Below, in pieces: positions 23,035 through 36,582 of a stretch of 64,000 bases of DNA. The DNA is from Prinsepia uniflora (taxonomy: Eukaryota > Streptophyta > Magnoliopsida > Rosales > Rosaceae). Under the pieces are notes generated by a model. It worked only from the letters and a program-made list of their open reading frames with translations. It did no database searches and was not told where the DNA came from. Both the position numbers and the translations under genes were made by a program. The DNA lies in the NCBI GenBank assembly GCA_032719365.1, contig CM064870.1:42192194-42256193 (forward strand). The letters run 5' to 3'. Each line of letters begins with the position of its first letter. Positions within the stretch are counted from its first letter, which is position 1.

Positions 23035-23331
23035 AAGCCAAATTCCAGTTTCCCATAATGATGCACCATTGTCAAGCCAAGCTTCTGCTTCACACACGGA
23101 TGCACCAAGAACAAGCTAGAAAAGACCTACAAGGAAAATTAGTAACCATGTTAACCTACTTGTGCATCAAGCCCAGCCGCAAGAATAATGTCCAATTGCC
23201 AGTTCCATGGGAAAAAGGATCAAGTCACCTGCGAATGCAAAGGGAACGACAAAGCCAAAGCCACGTCCAAAGCCAAAGAAAATCAACAAAGATTGGCTTA
23301 AGAAAGCAAGGGAATTTCTACCCCCATTGAC
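23035..23331 (+). pseudogene. Probable C-terminal tail of the MULE fragment
   Basis: Begins with the third copy of the segment CCCATAATGATGCACCATTG (also near 20954 and 21749), so it belongs to the same array. One frame then reads KPKPRPKPKKINKDWLKKAR and stops near 23331. This is a basic tail plausible for the end of the transposase. No catalytic residues are present. Confidence 0.4.
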
Positions 23332-23514
23332 ATCATTATTAGACATTACAAAATTTTAGTGTTTGTAGTTTTTTTTTACTAAACATTCCAAGATTTTGTA
23401 ATGGTGCTATATTGATAGACATTGGAACCATTTGATGTAATGGTCTAGTTTTTCAATGCCCACATTGGAATCGTAATGGTGAAACTATTTAGTTCTAACC
23501 TCCAAATGAAGTTC

Positions 23515-23700
23515 ATCAAACATTCATCATATTCACGAACATTCATCACAAAAGCTCATGACAAACATTCATAACATTCACAAACATTCATAACATTCAC
23601 AAACATTCATCACAAAAGTTCATATCTTACATGGAACATTTATCACATTTCATCAAATTTCATCACATCTCATCATTCATTACATCTACTAGCTCTAGCA
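23515..23700. repeat. ACATTCATCACA-type low-complexity repeat
   Basis: Repeated ACATTCATAACATTCAC and CATTTCATCA units. No gene. Confidence 0.7.
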
Positions 23701-25458
23701 ATCTACCTCATATATAACAATTCACTACAAGCTCAAAGTCACCATAAGGCAATCCTAAGCATACATAATTCCTAGGCTAATGCCAATCACTACAACCCAA
23801 GTCATCATAAGGGCAATCCTAAGCCTAAACACCTTCCTTTTATAATTCAAAAATTTTTCTTCTCTAACTTCAATCTTCTAAAGCAGCTTGAGAATTATTT
23901 TCATCGACCTTTTGCACATTTTTGAATCCGACCACTCCCAAAAGTCACCTTTTTCCACGACATCTCTACCCCGAACTTGTATTAGCTAATCTATCATCAA
24001 TTGCATACATATAAGGTATTGAAAAATTCTTCCAAAATTGAAAATATTCATTGGTTTCAAACGGATACAAACCCAAAAATTATCAATTCATTCCAACAAA
24101 CCCTGAAATTTTCAATTCATTCCAAAAATTCCTAACATCTAACCATCAATTCCTCAATTCCTTCCAAACCGTACACATTATCTATAAACCCAGAAATTCA
24201 AACCCATAAATTCAAATCCAGAAATTCAAACCAAATTCAGATGGATAGCCTGGTTACCCGAGAATCTAGACAAATGAGAAACCTCCTCCATGGGTTATCA
24301 TTTGTCCACGAAGTTTTCATTGTGGTCACATCCCCACAAAGGCATCTTCGATACTCCTCAAACCCTCAACTCTCTTCCATATATCCCCAAATCGAAAACC
24401 ATGTTGCTGCCACCTCCACTATTGCTGCAATCCCCCTCTTTTAGGCCGTCTGTCCGCCCAATCTAAAATCATGCAATCCCCATGCAAATTCGATGCAAGT
24501 TTCTTCAATTTTCCTAAAATTTTCGAAACCCTAGCAAAGGAATTATCCCCAATTCGATTTTCTCTCAATATTTCTATTTTTCTGGTGCACCCCATTTTAC
24601 ACGACCTTTTATGTTGTGCCACAATGACTCCACGTTTTCAAAATTTCTCCACGTATGCAAACATTAACATCGTCAAGGACGTCGTCAATAGGATGGTGCA
24701 ACGGTTTTGACGGTGTAACCGTTTCTGGTTCACATTGAGGCAAATTTCCGTCCCTGATGCATTTTGTGATAAGGTGGCTTGTTCCTAGTGCACTTAACCT
24801 AATAAGCCATTTTTAAAACCCATAGCTCCAACCCTTGCCACCCACGTATACAATTCCTTACCCAACAACCCATTCCTCCAACTTTGACGACACAAACGGC
24901 TAATCCATCTTCCTCCAATAGCGACTACAACAACATTAGGTCCTTCCTCCTCCAAGCCTTGAACCCTCTGCGGCCACTTCCTCTTATCTTCTCAAATCCC
25001 AAAGATCGAGTTTTTGAAAAATCTAGAGATTCAAATATCGTCTAGAGAAGGTCTTAATTGTCATCTTGGAGGTGGGGAAGAAGTTATGGAAAAACCTGCA
25101 GTCTGGGAAATTAGGCTTAATTGGGTTACAATTTTTGTGACCAAGTGACCAAAAAAGAAGAAAATTTGAACAACCAAATATAGAGAGAGGAAATCTCAAG
25201 TATCCATTAGCAACATCTAAGAGATAGTTTTATAAATCCATACTTTGCATAAACGAATAGGCACTAGGACCCACAAGCCAAGATGTAGGAAGGCTAATCT
25301 AACAACATACAAACCTCATTCTAACATTCTAACTGTTCTAGATGTAATTTTCAGCAGAATTTACCTTGGCACGTATTGCCGCCTCCCTTAATCTCCTCCC
25401 CTCCTCGAGTTTTCTGTATATATTATGTTCTTCATCAACCTAATATAGTTCATCGGTA
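23701..25458. other. Intergenic DNA; possible right end of a CACTA-like element at 24700-24790
   Basis: No coding sequence is recognised. At 24790 the sequence GGCTTGTTCCTAGTG ends in TAGTG, the reverse complement of CACTA. It is preceded by GACGG-rich subterminal sequence (GGTTTTGACGGTGTAACCG). This could be a CACTA right end, but no matching left end is seen, so the call is weak. Confidence 0.25.
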
Positions 25459-25851
25459 ATGGATTTTAGAACTACACCACAAAAATCATGGCAGTGGTTG
25501 CTATCATATAGAATAGCATTCTGCGGTGGTCCATCAGCAAAATCCTATCCAAATAGCTTGATCAGGTACAACAAGTTTCCTTTTTTGCTAGGTGTCTTAG
25601 AGTTTTGGGGAAATGAATTGGTTAGTGTTGAGAGCTTTCTAGATGAGCTGCTCCAGTTCTTACATATTTTTCTTTTAGACTTTGAGAGATCGGTAACTAT
25701 GTTGCTTTCTTTAAATGAAATCAAAGATCGAGGAATCTATTTTGGCTTTCACTCTGGCTCCTACTTGTGGGTTTTTTTCCTCCAACTCAATTTGGGATTG
25801 GTATTTTTTATTTTAGTTTTTTTTTCAGTCAGAAAAGTTAATTTATTTTAG
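25459..25851 (+). CDS. Unrecognised 130-aa open frame, doubtful
   Basis: An open frame from ATG with a hydrophobic C-terminal half. I recognise no domain. It is AT-rich like its surroundings, has no homologous copy in the window and ends in a T-rich run. It may be a decayed gene fragment or chance; I favour chance. Confidence 0.12.
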   Translation: MDFRTTPQKSWQWLLSYRIAFCGGPSAKSYPNSLIRYNKFPFLLGVLEFWGNELVSVESFLDELLQFLHIFLLDFERSVTMLLSLNEIKDRGIYFGFHSGSYLWVFFLQLNLGLVFFILVFFSVRKVNLF

Positions 25852-28243
25852 TAGAAAATTAATACAAAATATTGAAAACTCAAGAACTAAATTAGCATAG
25901 AAAACACAAAGAAAGTACAAAGGAAAATACCAACAAAGCTAAAAAAAATTTTAAAAAAAATATAACAAATAAAGTTGAAGGAAACCCTATAGCTGAAGAT
26001 TTATTATCTTCTACATCTACATCCGAATCTACCATCGGACATCGTAGCCTCCACAACACCATAAAACCACAACCACCAAGGAGGACAAATCTGCAAGTCA
26101 AATTAAAAAATCAATCGGAAAATGGGGGTGAATAAGTCACCTGTGCATAGAATGCTCTCATAATCCATTCAATTAGTGGAAGAAACACTTCAAAAGCCAC
26201 CAAAACCCACCATGGACGACTGCAGAAAGCACAAGGATGGCAGCACCTGTGGGGTTGATGGACGGAGCACAGAGGCGGAGAGAGGTTATGGAGTCAAAAC
26301 TGATGTCATAGAGTAGGAGCACACAAAGAAAATAGACGGTGGAATTTTGGGGATGGTGGAGAATTTTTGAGGTGGGTATGGATGTGGATGGCTAGATCTA
26401 AAGAGAAATCCACAATCACCATTCAAGGTGAAGATACCAATCACCACAAGGGGTGGAGCTAAAAGGCCATCACATAAGATAGAGAAGGAGAGTCACCACG
26501 AAGGGTGAAGTTGCACCCGAAAGGAAAGGAGCGCCACCCCTAAGGGTGGCAAGAAATTACAATGTACTCTCAAAATTGGTTAAAGAGGAAGAGAGTTTTT
26601 TAGAGGAGGAGAACTCTTTCTCTCTCTCACTCACTCTCTCTCTCTCACTCCCCCTCTAAACTCTCATTTCTGTAATCTTAATTAATGCTTTTAGGGTTCT
26701 ATGTAAAGGATGATGATGAGCGGCATTTAATTGACCAAATTGCCCTTTTAATTTAGGGCATATCAGCAGCTGACTGGACCAAAGAGTTGCTACATGTCCT
26801 TTTAACGACAATTTGGATGAAAAACTTAACGGAGGTAGCGATTTATTGATGGTCATATAGTTTGGGTATCTAAATGTAATTTTCCATAGTTTGGATATTA
26901 ACTTGAAATGACTCATACAGTTTGGAGGGTTTTATATAGCTTTTCCTTTTTATTTTATTATTTTATTATTTTTTTTATATTTGAAATCTGTTGTTGAATT
27001 TAAATCTTAAATTTAGATATCCAAATGGTTGAAGTTCAAATGAATAGATTTCAAATAACTAGATTTCAAATTACTAGGTTTCAAATTACTAGGTTTCAAA
27101 TCCAAATCCAAATACAAATCCATGAATTCAAATGGACCCAAAAGACGGAAGGGATGTTTGCCCAACATTGAAATTCTAGTCATGAAGGGACAAATTAGAA
27201 ATGCTAACTTATCATGTCTAGTTTCTCATTAACCTTAAATCACTTTTCATCATACGTTTCTTTTAAATTTCAGATATCATACATAATTATGCATACCGTC
27301 CGTACTTATGGAGTTATAAGTTTAGATACTGCATACCGTATTTATATCATCGTATGGGTTCCACTAGGTGTGGATATTAATTCGTTGAAACTGGAAATCG
27401 ATTCAATTCACACCATTATTAGCATTGCAATTTTGATTTGATTGGACGATTTTAAAATCTAAACTATTTCATTAGTAAATGTTTGATTTTGGATTTTTAT
27501 TTTGGAAACCATTGGAATCAAAACATAACAGTTAATGTTTTTATTTATTTATATTATTTATCAATCAATATTTTTCACCCTTTAATTTGTTCGCGTAAGT
27601 GTTTATCATGTACCATTTTATCATTAAATGCTTACTTATTTTGTGTTATTTTCAAATTTAAATTATATTTAAAGATAATTAATAATATTTTAAGTAAAAA
27701 ATGTTGAAGTGGATGGGCACAAATCCGGTAAAACCACTAAGAGATCCGCTTCAAACCGTTATTTATCCAACAGTTTAAGTTTAACCGAATAAAAATCAAA
27801 ACAGTTTAAGAATCCAAACTGCTCCGTTAGTAACGGTTAAAATTTGAATTTTTATTTTGAAAATCTGTTAAATCCAAACAGGACAAGAAAGAGTATAATA
27901 AAATATTATTGAGTGATAGTATTTGTTTAATAAATTTTGGTAATATTTGCATGCTCAAACTTAATATACAAAATTTTGAATATTGACTATTCTGCTATTT
28001 TTTTGTTATATTTTGAAAGAACCTTACAAATAAATTCCAAGATATTTTAAGCCTAACCAAATACAAACCAAACAGTTTATATTAGAACGATTTCAATTAC
28101 ATAAAATCTGAAATTCAAATTATATTTAAACATAATTCTTGCTCATTAAAAGGATTTCAATTCTATTTTTTAAAGATGAAAGATTAAACTCATACCAAAC
28201 TGCTAAAATGCAGTTGGAATTTAATTTTGAATGATATTAGGCT
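25852..28243. other. AT-rich intergenic DNA
   Basis: Contains a CT microsatellite (about 26607-26658), a short repeat of ACTAGGTTTCAAATT (27058-27105) and otherwise no gene or element end that I can define. Confidence 0.5.
26607..26658. repeat. (CT)n microsatellite
   Basis: CTCTCT runs interrupted by ACTCA, about 50 bp. Confidence 0.9.
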
Positions 28244-28943
28244 CGGGATCCCCTCATACGATGAGAGAGAGGAACGGGTTGAATGAACTCATCTTCGGAA
28301 GCTATTTATTGGTAATATCATCAAGGAGGATTAGATAGTCTAGATCGTACTTTAGTTTAATTTCTCTCAATCTCGGTAGGGTGGGCTTTGGAATGAGTCC
28401 CGGGTCCAAGCATGAGCTCCAAATCATCTAAATTCCAGATAAGGAAACTTTTCTTTAATCCCTCCCTACCTTCGGGAGCAGACCAAAATATAGCAGTAAA
28501 TGAGGCTAAAGCGCACCGTCGCCATGAAGAAAACTTAAAGACACACAAATCAGCATTTACCCTTCAAAAAATCAAATGCGTAGTTGAAACTCATCAATCT
28601 TTAACAGAAATCTTGACAGGACTTGAGGAAAGGACCACTAGTGTAAAGATATAATGTAACTGGAGAACCATAGCAACTAATTGTTAAATGAAATTCAAAA
28701 ACGATACTTAATATGATACTATCAACGCTAGGCTGATTTAATAAGGTACCCTCCGCGTAAACCCAGCAGAAACTGACCCTAAAGGGAGATGAAGACCTTA
28801 TGGATGCAGTGGATGACGATGTATCAAGTAAACTCAGTTTTTCCTCCAATGTTACGAATCTAGGAAACATCCCCCTCATCCTTAAGGAAAGAGAGAAAAA
28901 AAAAAGTCATACCACATTTGTGTTTAGCAGCTCAATTGATGAG
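28244..28943. other. 3' flank of the glucosidase gene
   Basis: Downstream of the stop codon on the minus strand, so it should contain the 3' UTR and poly(A) region. A plus-strand 80-codon frame (28412-28654) and a minus-strand frame (28601-28879) lie here without recognisable content. Confidence 0.4.
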
Positions 28944-31900
28944 TTAAAGAAGCTTTATCTCCCAGTCATCGATTATCCGGACATTAGGCTTGCGGATTGT
29001 TATCGCAGTTGTGACGTGCCTTGAATGAAGGAGAAGCGGACCTAATTCAATTTCGGCCTTCTGATTTGCTGGTTCAATTTGAGCACTTTTCTGTCCAGAG
29101 GACAGTCCTAGCAGAATAATCCTCTCAACAACACATTTTGATGAGAATTGGGCCCTGGGTGCCAAATTAAGAGACGTCAGCTTTCCATCTGAGAATACAA
29201 AACGACGATGGATATAGGCCCCTTGCTGAAATTCAAAGCTTCTACCATCATCAACATAGAGTTCACCTTCAGCTGCTTGTGAACTATTGAGTGCTATCAC
29301 CTACAACAGATACAAAGAAAGTTACAACCATCCAACCTAAGAATTTTCTCATAAAAAAAGTATAGCAAAGAGAAAGCCCTACGCTAACTCTTCACAGTTT
29401 AACGGTTATGGAAGAGTAAATCTAAAGTGCAAGAATATCAACCGATTTTTATAATTGGAAACAAACGTTGCAATTAAAACGCGCATACAATTTTGGATAG
29501 AAATTAAATTCCACAAGTGATGGCTGTTAGGCTCTCTGTGGAAATGCAATCTTCAAGGCTCTTTAATTATGAAACTAACATACCCGTGACCTGGCTTAGT
29601 CGGTGTTTCCTAAACCACTTGATAATATTTACAGCAAGATCATAAGTTTTCTGGGTTTCTTTTCTTTAAACCCAAGGGGCAAGTATTTCATACATTACAG
29701 GCACCTTTGGTCCAGGGTACTGCAGACTGGATAACAACCATTAACTCTTCTTAGTCCAAAGGCCTAATCAATCTACTTACTCACCTGAAAATATATTTTC
29801 TAGTTTAGTTGCTATCTTTCTTTAATTGTATTAAAAGAAAAAATCTACGAGGATGACAATCTATTTTCATTTTCATGTAGCTCTCTTAAACAATTTATCG
29901 TGATTACTTAAAACAATCCACTTGGTCATATCAAGTTCAGAATAATAAAAGTCTTCAGTATTATAGAACCACTTGGTCATATCCAATTTTTGTTGGTTTC
30001 TTAATATCGTACTGCATATTTCAATTTTTTCTTGGTTCATACTGCCATCCAACTAACTCATTTTGTACGAGTCTCCTCGTGCAAAAAATATACCCCAATC
30101 TTAAAAGCCACCCCCTTTAGATTTTACTAAATCACTCGATTTAGACATGGGTAGAGACCTTTGTTTTTTTCCACCAATTATCTAACACATGAAGAAACTG
30201 TCTTGATTATGATGACAGCTTTCAGAAATACTAAGCACCCTGAGGATTTTCTTCGATGGTTTCCTATGAGACTGGAAAATTCAAGCCAGGAATGAAACCA
30301 AAGTAGGATGCATTCAGTCCCTCTAAATTATGATGCATAAATAAAAAAAATTGGACACCAGCCAAATCAAAATGCATAAGTCCATGTTCTAACATCTGTA
30401 GAAGTTCACAAGGATTAGTCTATCACAATTGAATCCTGAACATAAAAGTCATAGGCATACCAGAGTGTACGGATCGTTCACCATCTGTGTGGAACTTCGA
30501 CGAAACCGGTCTTTCCTCGGTATGATGGTTCCAGCCCTTTGGAAGGCAGGAACGCTCTCTTCAGTAACATCCAACTTATGGGTCTTACCTCCCTTGTAAG
30601 CCAATCCATTTCTCACATCATACCATGACTCTTTCCCAGGCAAATAAACTGAAGCATGTCTCGCATGCTTGAAAACAGGAATAAGTGACACAATGATATC
30701 AAAAGTGGATAACACAAAACAAGGGAGAAGGTATGTTAGCTAAATAAATGAGAAGAATATCAGGCCATTGTAGTACCTCTGTATAAATCCCTTGCACCAG
30801 AAGACTGCTTCCAATCATGAAAGCCTCATCATTGCTGAAAGTAGCTTCCTCGGAAGGAAACTCCATCCACAATGGACGGGCAACTGGAACACCACTTGTG
30901 TTTGCCTCTCTAAATAATGTATAGAAATATGGAAGCAACATGTAACGAATGTGTATGGCCTCCCTAATACGTTCAGTATTTTTCTCCCTGAACAGGTACA
31001 ACATGTTTATGATTTTGTTAGACCTCGAGCGATTGTAATATCAGCTTTTAACATTAAACATTCACAAGGTATACAACCAAGAAGTTAAATATCAGACCAT
31101 AATGGGAGTCATCTACACTCCTAAGTCAAAAAAGCCACGTCAATGTTGTTTAATGCCACTCTTGTAACACCATCAGGCCATATTGCATCAGAATTACAGT
31201 TCTACTCTTAATTTAAAGGTGCTTTAACCATCTTAGGAAACTTGCCTCCTCATTAAGTGCTTAATCATCTTTGAAATAACAATCAAATCACTATAAGTTG
31301 AAACCATCATGGCATGTTCATTTTTAAATCTTTTTAGTTAAATGACCAAACATAGTAGAATGTTATTTATGTCTTATGACAGACATGCAGTACAAGAAGG
31401 GGCAACATATGAAAAGAATTTTTAAATTCTACCCAGAAAGAAAATTGGACTTCACTCTGAAAAAGCATCCAATGGAAGCCATTTTCACATTACCTATACA
31501 TGGATTAAAGATGCATAATGCAAATAAAAGCTAGAAATGAACATACATACTATATTCCTCTAGTAATATAATTGTGATCAAGAAGGAGAGAAGTTTAAAA
31601 TCTGAAGAAGTTGAGAATCTAGATCAAAAATTGCATTCAGAAGAAGTTTATAATCCTACCCAAACAACCATGGTTCTCGCCTTTTTGTGTCATGATGGGC
31701 ATGGGCTCTAAAAAATGGATAATAGGCACCTAACTGATACCAACGAACTAACAATTCAGGTTCTGGATTGCCAAAAAATCCACCAACATCAGCCCCTGTA
31801 GATACAATTCAGCCATGAGTACCAGTTGAACAAGGAACTTCATATAGACAAGACAAATTTCTTTTTGTACCTGAGAATGAAATCCCAGATAGACCAAGGG

Positions 31901-34900
31901 TCAAAACCATTGGAACTGAAACCCTAAGGTGATCCCAATCGGCAGAATTATCTCCTGTCCATACTGCTCCATGCCTTTGACTTCCAGCAAATAATGCTCT
32001 AGATAAAACAAAAGGCCTATCCCTTCCATCAGCTCGCTTTACAAGCCCATCTGCTGTAGCCATGTGAAAGTAGTACCCATAGGCATTGTGTAACTCTCGA
32101 TGTTCTGCAGTTTCTTGATGTACAGCATCTCTAGGCATTGTAACCTGGTCATAATCAATATGCATGCGATGCTTAGATGGTATACAAGAAAATAAACAAG
32201 AGAAGAAAAGGAAAGGAAACCAAATTGCAAAAACCCAGCCATCACAACTTCCTATTGTTGTCTAATGCATTATCAGAAAAAAGAAATGAAAATGGTGTAT
32301 TTCTCTACCCTGGTTAGGTTGATTCATTTCTTATCAGTCAGATATCAGTAATATACCATAAAGAAACCCATTTGGCCACTGAAATCAAGATAAATAATTG
32401 ACAACAGTTGAAATTTAGGTTGTATTGACATTTTACTTGAAAAAAAAAGGGTTCAGCTGATTTCAAGCTCACAAGACTCCATCTCAGCCAGCCAAGATAC
32501 AGTTCAGCAAGGCTAGGCTGCCTTCAATTAATAGGTTAATGTTGTGCTCGATTAGACATACAGTTACCGATTCCTAGCCAGTCGAAGCAAACATGAGTTA
32601 CTTCTAAATTCATTGCAAATTTAGAAGTCAACCAAAATAATAGATGGTATGGATATAATTCAGCAAATTAAGCATACACTTGAATAGAAGCTTTATGTAA
32701 AAGCAAATCAAGAAAAATAACTTATTTGCTTGTTTAAGCACTTGTGACCAATTTTTATTTTGCAAGAAATTGAGAGCATACCATGGGTTTGGTCCAGTGA
32801 AAACATATAAACCAAAGACTTCAAAGTGAGAAAAGATAAAGATCAGACAAGCCTCAATAAAGCCTGGACTTTGTAAGAAAACCTGCTTGAGTAGCATCGG
32901 GCAGCTCAACCAGATGAAAAGACCTAATTCCAACAGTAGAATTGATGGACTCCACAGTTTGTTATTTTATTGCCCCAAAGCACCAAATTAGATTGAAAAG
33001 CACTTACATTTTCTTTTATCTTGATACACACAATTAGAAAGTACGTGATTTTTCAAATTGAATCATATAATTTATTTGTGATGGGCAACAAATTTCTCCT
33101 CATGAATGAACTTAAAATTCGTGCCTTTTACATTCTGATCTCCCACATTTTCCTAGTAACAGGTAAGCGAGTATACGTGTTTGTACAAACAAATGATGAT
33201 TAGAAACATTTTATTCTACATGGACAGAAACAACTGATTCAGTGTTTTCAATTGTTCAGAAAATAAATAACAGTAACCGACAGTGTACTGCAAACCTTTT
33301 CTCACTATAATATTGGCCAAAATACAAAGAAAAAAGATAAGTTCCTTTTTCGAGTTTAATAGACTTATTCTCTCAGAATAATACACCATAAATATATAAC
33401 TAACAAATTAAATATCAACGAGAAGCATGGCACACTGGCAATTAGTAACTTACCTCAGGACCGTTGAAGACAGAAGGCTCATTCATGTCATTCCAGATGT
33501 ACAGTGAAGGCGTTGAACCAACATAATTCTCAACAGAGAACTTTTCAGCCCACCAGGACCTAACCTCTGGCCTTAACACATCCAAATATGATGATGAACC
33601 AGACCAGCACCACCCATCATAATCCTTTCCAGTGGCATCCCTGACATAATACCGCTTTTCTGTGGCCTCCTTGTGCACAAAGTATGAGTCATCTCGTTTA
33701 ATATGAGGATCCACAATCGTAACCATGTGCCTACCCTTGGCAGCTATCTTCCTCTGCATCTCCTCTGGGTGGGGGAAAAGATTCCTATCCCATGTAAGAT
33801 ATCTCTTACCATCTGTGTGCTCAATATCAAGCCACAAAACATCATACGGAATGTCGTGCTCATCAAACTTAGAATCAACTTGCTCAACATCCTCCTCATC
33901 CCTATAATTCCACCTACATTGGTGGTAAGCCACGGCAAACAGCTGTGGCATTGCAGGTGTTCCAGTTACACTTGTATACTGGCGGACTACATCCTTAGGC
34001 CCAGGTCCAACAAAGAAGAAGGCATCAACAACACCTGCCTCGCTCATCCAAAGCGTATCAATCCTACTTTGTGATGAAGGGAGAGATAGACCGGAATCTG
34101 CATCCCAGCCGGTCCCCAGAACATCAATCTGCATTTCTGCAGCATTCAACCAAAAGAAACCAGCAGTCCCACGGGACTTCCCGTGGGAAATCATCAAAGG
34201 TATGGATCCATAAAGCCCAAATGGAGATTCATGAATATACTCAAAAACATCTAAGTTAAACAATCTGTAAGGTTCAGATTCCTCAACCCCAGGACCTCTG
34301 GTGGGTTTCAAAGCAAAGCTTGTAGCACGCTCAGGAATCCCATACACATGATCAGCCCCATAAAAGGACACATCAAAACTAATTGATTGTGGGCCGTAGG
34401 GCCTCGTATCCGTATGCCCTTTGAACCTCTCCTCCCAATCCTCACCATCCTTCTTCACTCTCAACTGCTCAAAATCAAATAGCCCATGAGAATTAAGAGA
34501 AACTACACGATTACCACCCTTTTCACGCACATAAATCTCCAAGGGATCATGTCGGAGGACCGCCTCGTAGCCTTCGTGTAAGTAAACGATGGATGAGGAA
34601 CCTGCATCACCACCGATCGCCTCCGTCGAAATCTTCCGCAACCACAGCTTATTGTTCAAAAACTCGGGCAAAATCACATCGGGGACCTCGAAACGCTTCT
34701 TGGGTGGGTCAAGTTCTGGGTCCTCGTCGATCTTGAGCCTTAGGATCCCATCTTGGTACACAGTAAGAGTGAGAAGCAAGGGCTTGATTTGGTCTTGATC
34801 TTGTTCATCTGGGTTTTCCTGGGTTTTCTTGAGGATGAGATTGGCTGTGAGCTCACCGTTTGAGATGGCTACATCTTGGGCTACGAACGAGGATGAGCTG

Positions 34901-35043
34901 GGTTTGCGTGCTCGGGCTCGTTTGCAAAATGGGGTTTGGTTACAGTTCCTGAACTCGTCCTTCTTCCAGGAGGACACTGAGCAGAGCTGAGAAGTGAGAA
35001 GGAGAACAAGAAAAAGCGTGAGATTTCTCATCTGAGTCTTCAT
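28944..35043 (-). CDS. PSL5: Glucosidase II alpha subunit, GH31 (six exons)
   Basis: Catalytic subunit of ER glucosidase II, which removes the two inner alpha-1,3-linked glucoses from N-glycans and so controls calnexin/calreticulin binding. It is the homolog of Arabidopsis RSW3/PSL5. Exons: 35043-33454, 32144-31871, 31795-31660, 30987-30777, 30667-30461 and 29300-28944. All five introns start GT and end AG, in phases 0, 1, 2, 0, 0. The CDS is 2775 nt, 924 aa, close to the usual plant length. Residues 8-16 are a hydrophobic signal-peptide core ending before SVSSW. The mutarotase-like N-terminal domain precedes the barrel. The nucleophile D519 (WNDMNEP) and acid/base D595 (WTGDN) are intact, as is GADVGGFFG at 622-630. 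The C-terminus KLL has no ER retention signal; this subunit is known to be held by the beta subunit. No frameshift or stop is visible, so it is probably functional. Confidence 0.97.
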
Positions 35044-35267
35044 GGATTGGTGGTGGTCATACTCAGGTCCTCCAAAGGGAAATGGAGTACAAATGGAGAG
35101 GAATTATGTGTTTGAACACCTAGTAACCGACACACTGAGATGTTCTTTCGGATACTGATATAATGTGCCTCCATTATGATTGAGCCAACCGGATACTTGA
35201 CATAATGGGCCATTCGGACACTGAGACAATTGGCCCATATCTGGCATAACCTACCCTGCAAGATCAT
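35040..35267 (-). other. Possible upstream ORF overlapping the glucosidase start codon
   Basis: A 75-codon frame starts with ATG at 35267 and its TGA overlaps the main ATG as ATGA (35043-35040). If transcription starts near the TATA-like site at 35361-35368, this uORF is in the leader and could lower translation of the main frame. The transcript start is not known. Confidence 0.3.
35100..35250 (-). repeat. Degenerate repeat in the glucosidase 5' leader
   Basis: On the plus strand, CCGACACACTGAGATG, CGGATACTGATATAATGTG, CGGATACTTGACATAATGGG and CGGACACTGAGACAATTGG recur at about 30-45 bp spacing. They are four diverged units of one motif. Confidence 0.5.
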
Positions 35268-35360
35268 TCGTCAAAGGGGATTAGAGGACCTGAAAGAATA
35301 TTTGCATAATTATTGAAGGTTGGTATTTATGTAAACACAACAAACATCAGAGAGTGTATG

Positions 35361-35368
35361 TATATATA
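35361..35368 (-). promoter_or_regulatory. Candidate TATA box for the glucosidase gene
   Basis: TATATATA lies about 320 bp upstream of the start codon in an AT-rich promoter region. TATA-like runs are frequent here, so this is only a candidate. Confidence 0.3.
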
Positions 35369-35379
35369 ATCCTTTTTAT

Positions 35380-36582
35380 ATACAGAAAAAAAAAACCTAA
35401 AATAAAGAGAAAGCCCTAAGGGCAAATACAATAAAAAAATATCGTATTTCTAAGCCTTCCACACCACTAAAGGGATACACCTCAACCATCTTTGATCTAT
35501 ATATGCTTGATGCCCAAATTGGGTAACACATATGTAAAGTTCGCTTTACTGTACACCTATTTGAAATGGATATCTTGAAAGCTCATCTCCTATTGAAAAT
35601 GATTTGAAGCGCTCTATATGGCGTAATAAGAAAATCATCAAGAGAGTGTTTGGATAAAGGAAAATAATAAGAGATTTGATAAAAAAAAAATTAGAATTTT
35701 ATAACTCCTACGCACCAATTTCCTTATTGGATAATAAAAATTGGAATTTACAAATTTCAAAAAAATATAAACAAGGAATTTGGATGTCCCAAATGATGAG
35801 TTGAAATGATGTCTCAAGGGACATAATTTTCCAAATGATGGGTTGAAACAAGTGAAATTTTAATTTTCATGATTTTTGACATTGATATTCAAACGTTATA
35901 ATTTGCATATCATGAAAATTGTAAATTTGGAATTGTAAATTATGAAATTTTGTAAATTTTCATTAAACTAGAAATCTTTCATTCAAACACACTCTAACCT
36001 CATGGTCAAATCAATAATGATTTTAAAATCATCCTCGACAATGAGTTTATGACAACCAACTTCAAAAATAGCTTTTAAGCCCTTAAGGAGAACTAATCCT
36101 TCAACAAGAAGGCAATTGATGAAGCCAAGATCTTAGCCTCTGAAATCAAAGAAAGTCCCACCCGAGTCTATCTTCCATGTGCAATCCCTTGCATGCGGAC
36201 TACTCCAAGCATAATGATGTTGGCCGTTGAGATGGGAGGAATGGTTTCGATTATAAGATTAGGAGAGAGCGGTATGTTGTGGGCAAGTAGGTAAGTGAAA
36301 TACCTTTTAGAGGGGGTGAATTCAATTTAGATTTTAATGGGTTTTAAATGATTTCAATGGGTTTGAAATTTGTTAGGTTTCAATAGATTTTAAACGTTTT
36401 TTCTTTATTTTAAGGAGTTTTCATATATATTTTGTATTATTTTTATTATTGATTTGTAATAATTTTTAAAAACAATTGTTTTATTCCAAAGAATTTTCAT
36501 TTGAATAATTTATGAAACTATGGTATGAATTTTCTATCCTCTTGCCCTTGTCACTCACTACTATAAATTGAAAACCTTTAAA
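35380..36582. other. AT-rich intergenic DNA
   Basis: Upstream flank of the glucosidase gene. Many A and T runs and no open frame with recognisable content. Confidence 0.6.

Noticed and set aside
22681..23097. Open frames on both strands of the TATTGGTTGTAT block
   Set aside because: Tandem minisatellite without stop codons in some frames; the peptides are simple repeats.
25262..25290. CACTAGGACCC as a CACTA terminal repeat
   Set aside because: It resembles the reversed end at 24790 but points away from it, and no matching partner or target duplication is seen.
33703..34259. Plus-strand frames opposite the glucosidase gene
   Set aside because: They lie antisense to exon 1 of a well-supported gene and have no content of their own.
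35361..35400. Microsatellite-like TATATA and A runs as a definite promoter
   Set aside because: Kept only as a low-confidence TATA candidate; the region is AT-rich throughout.
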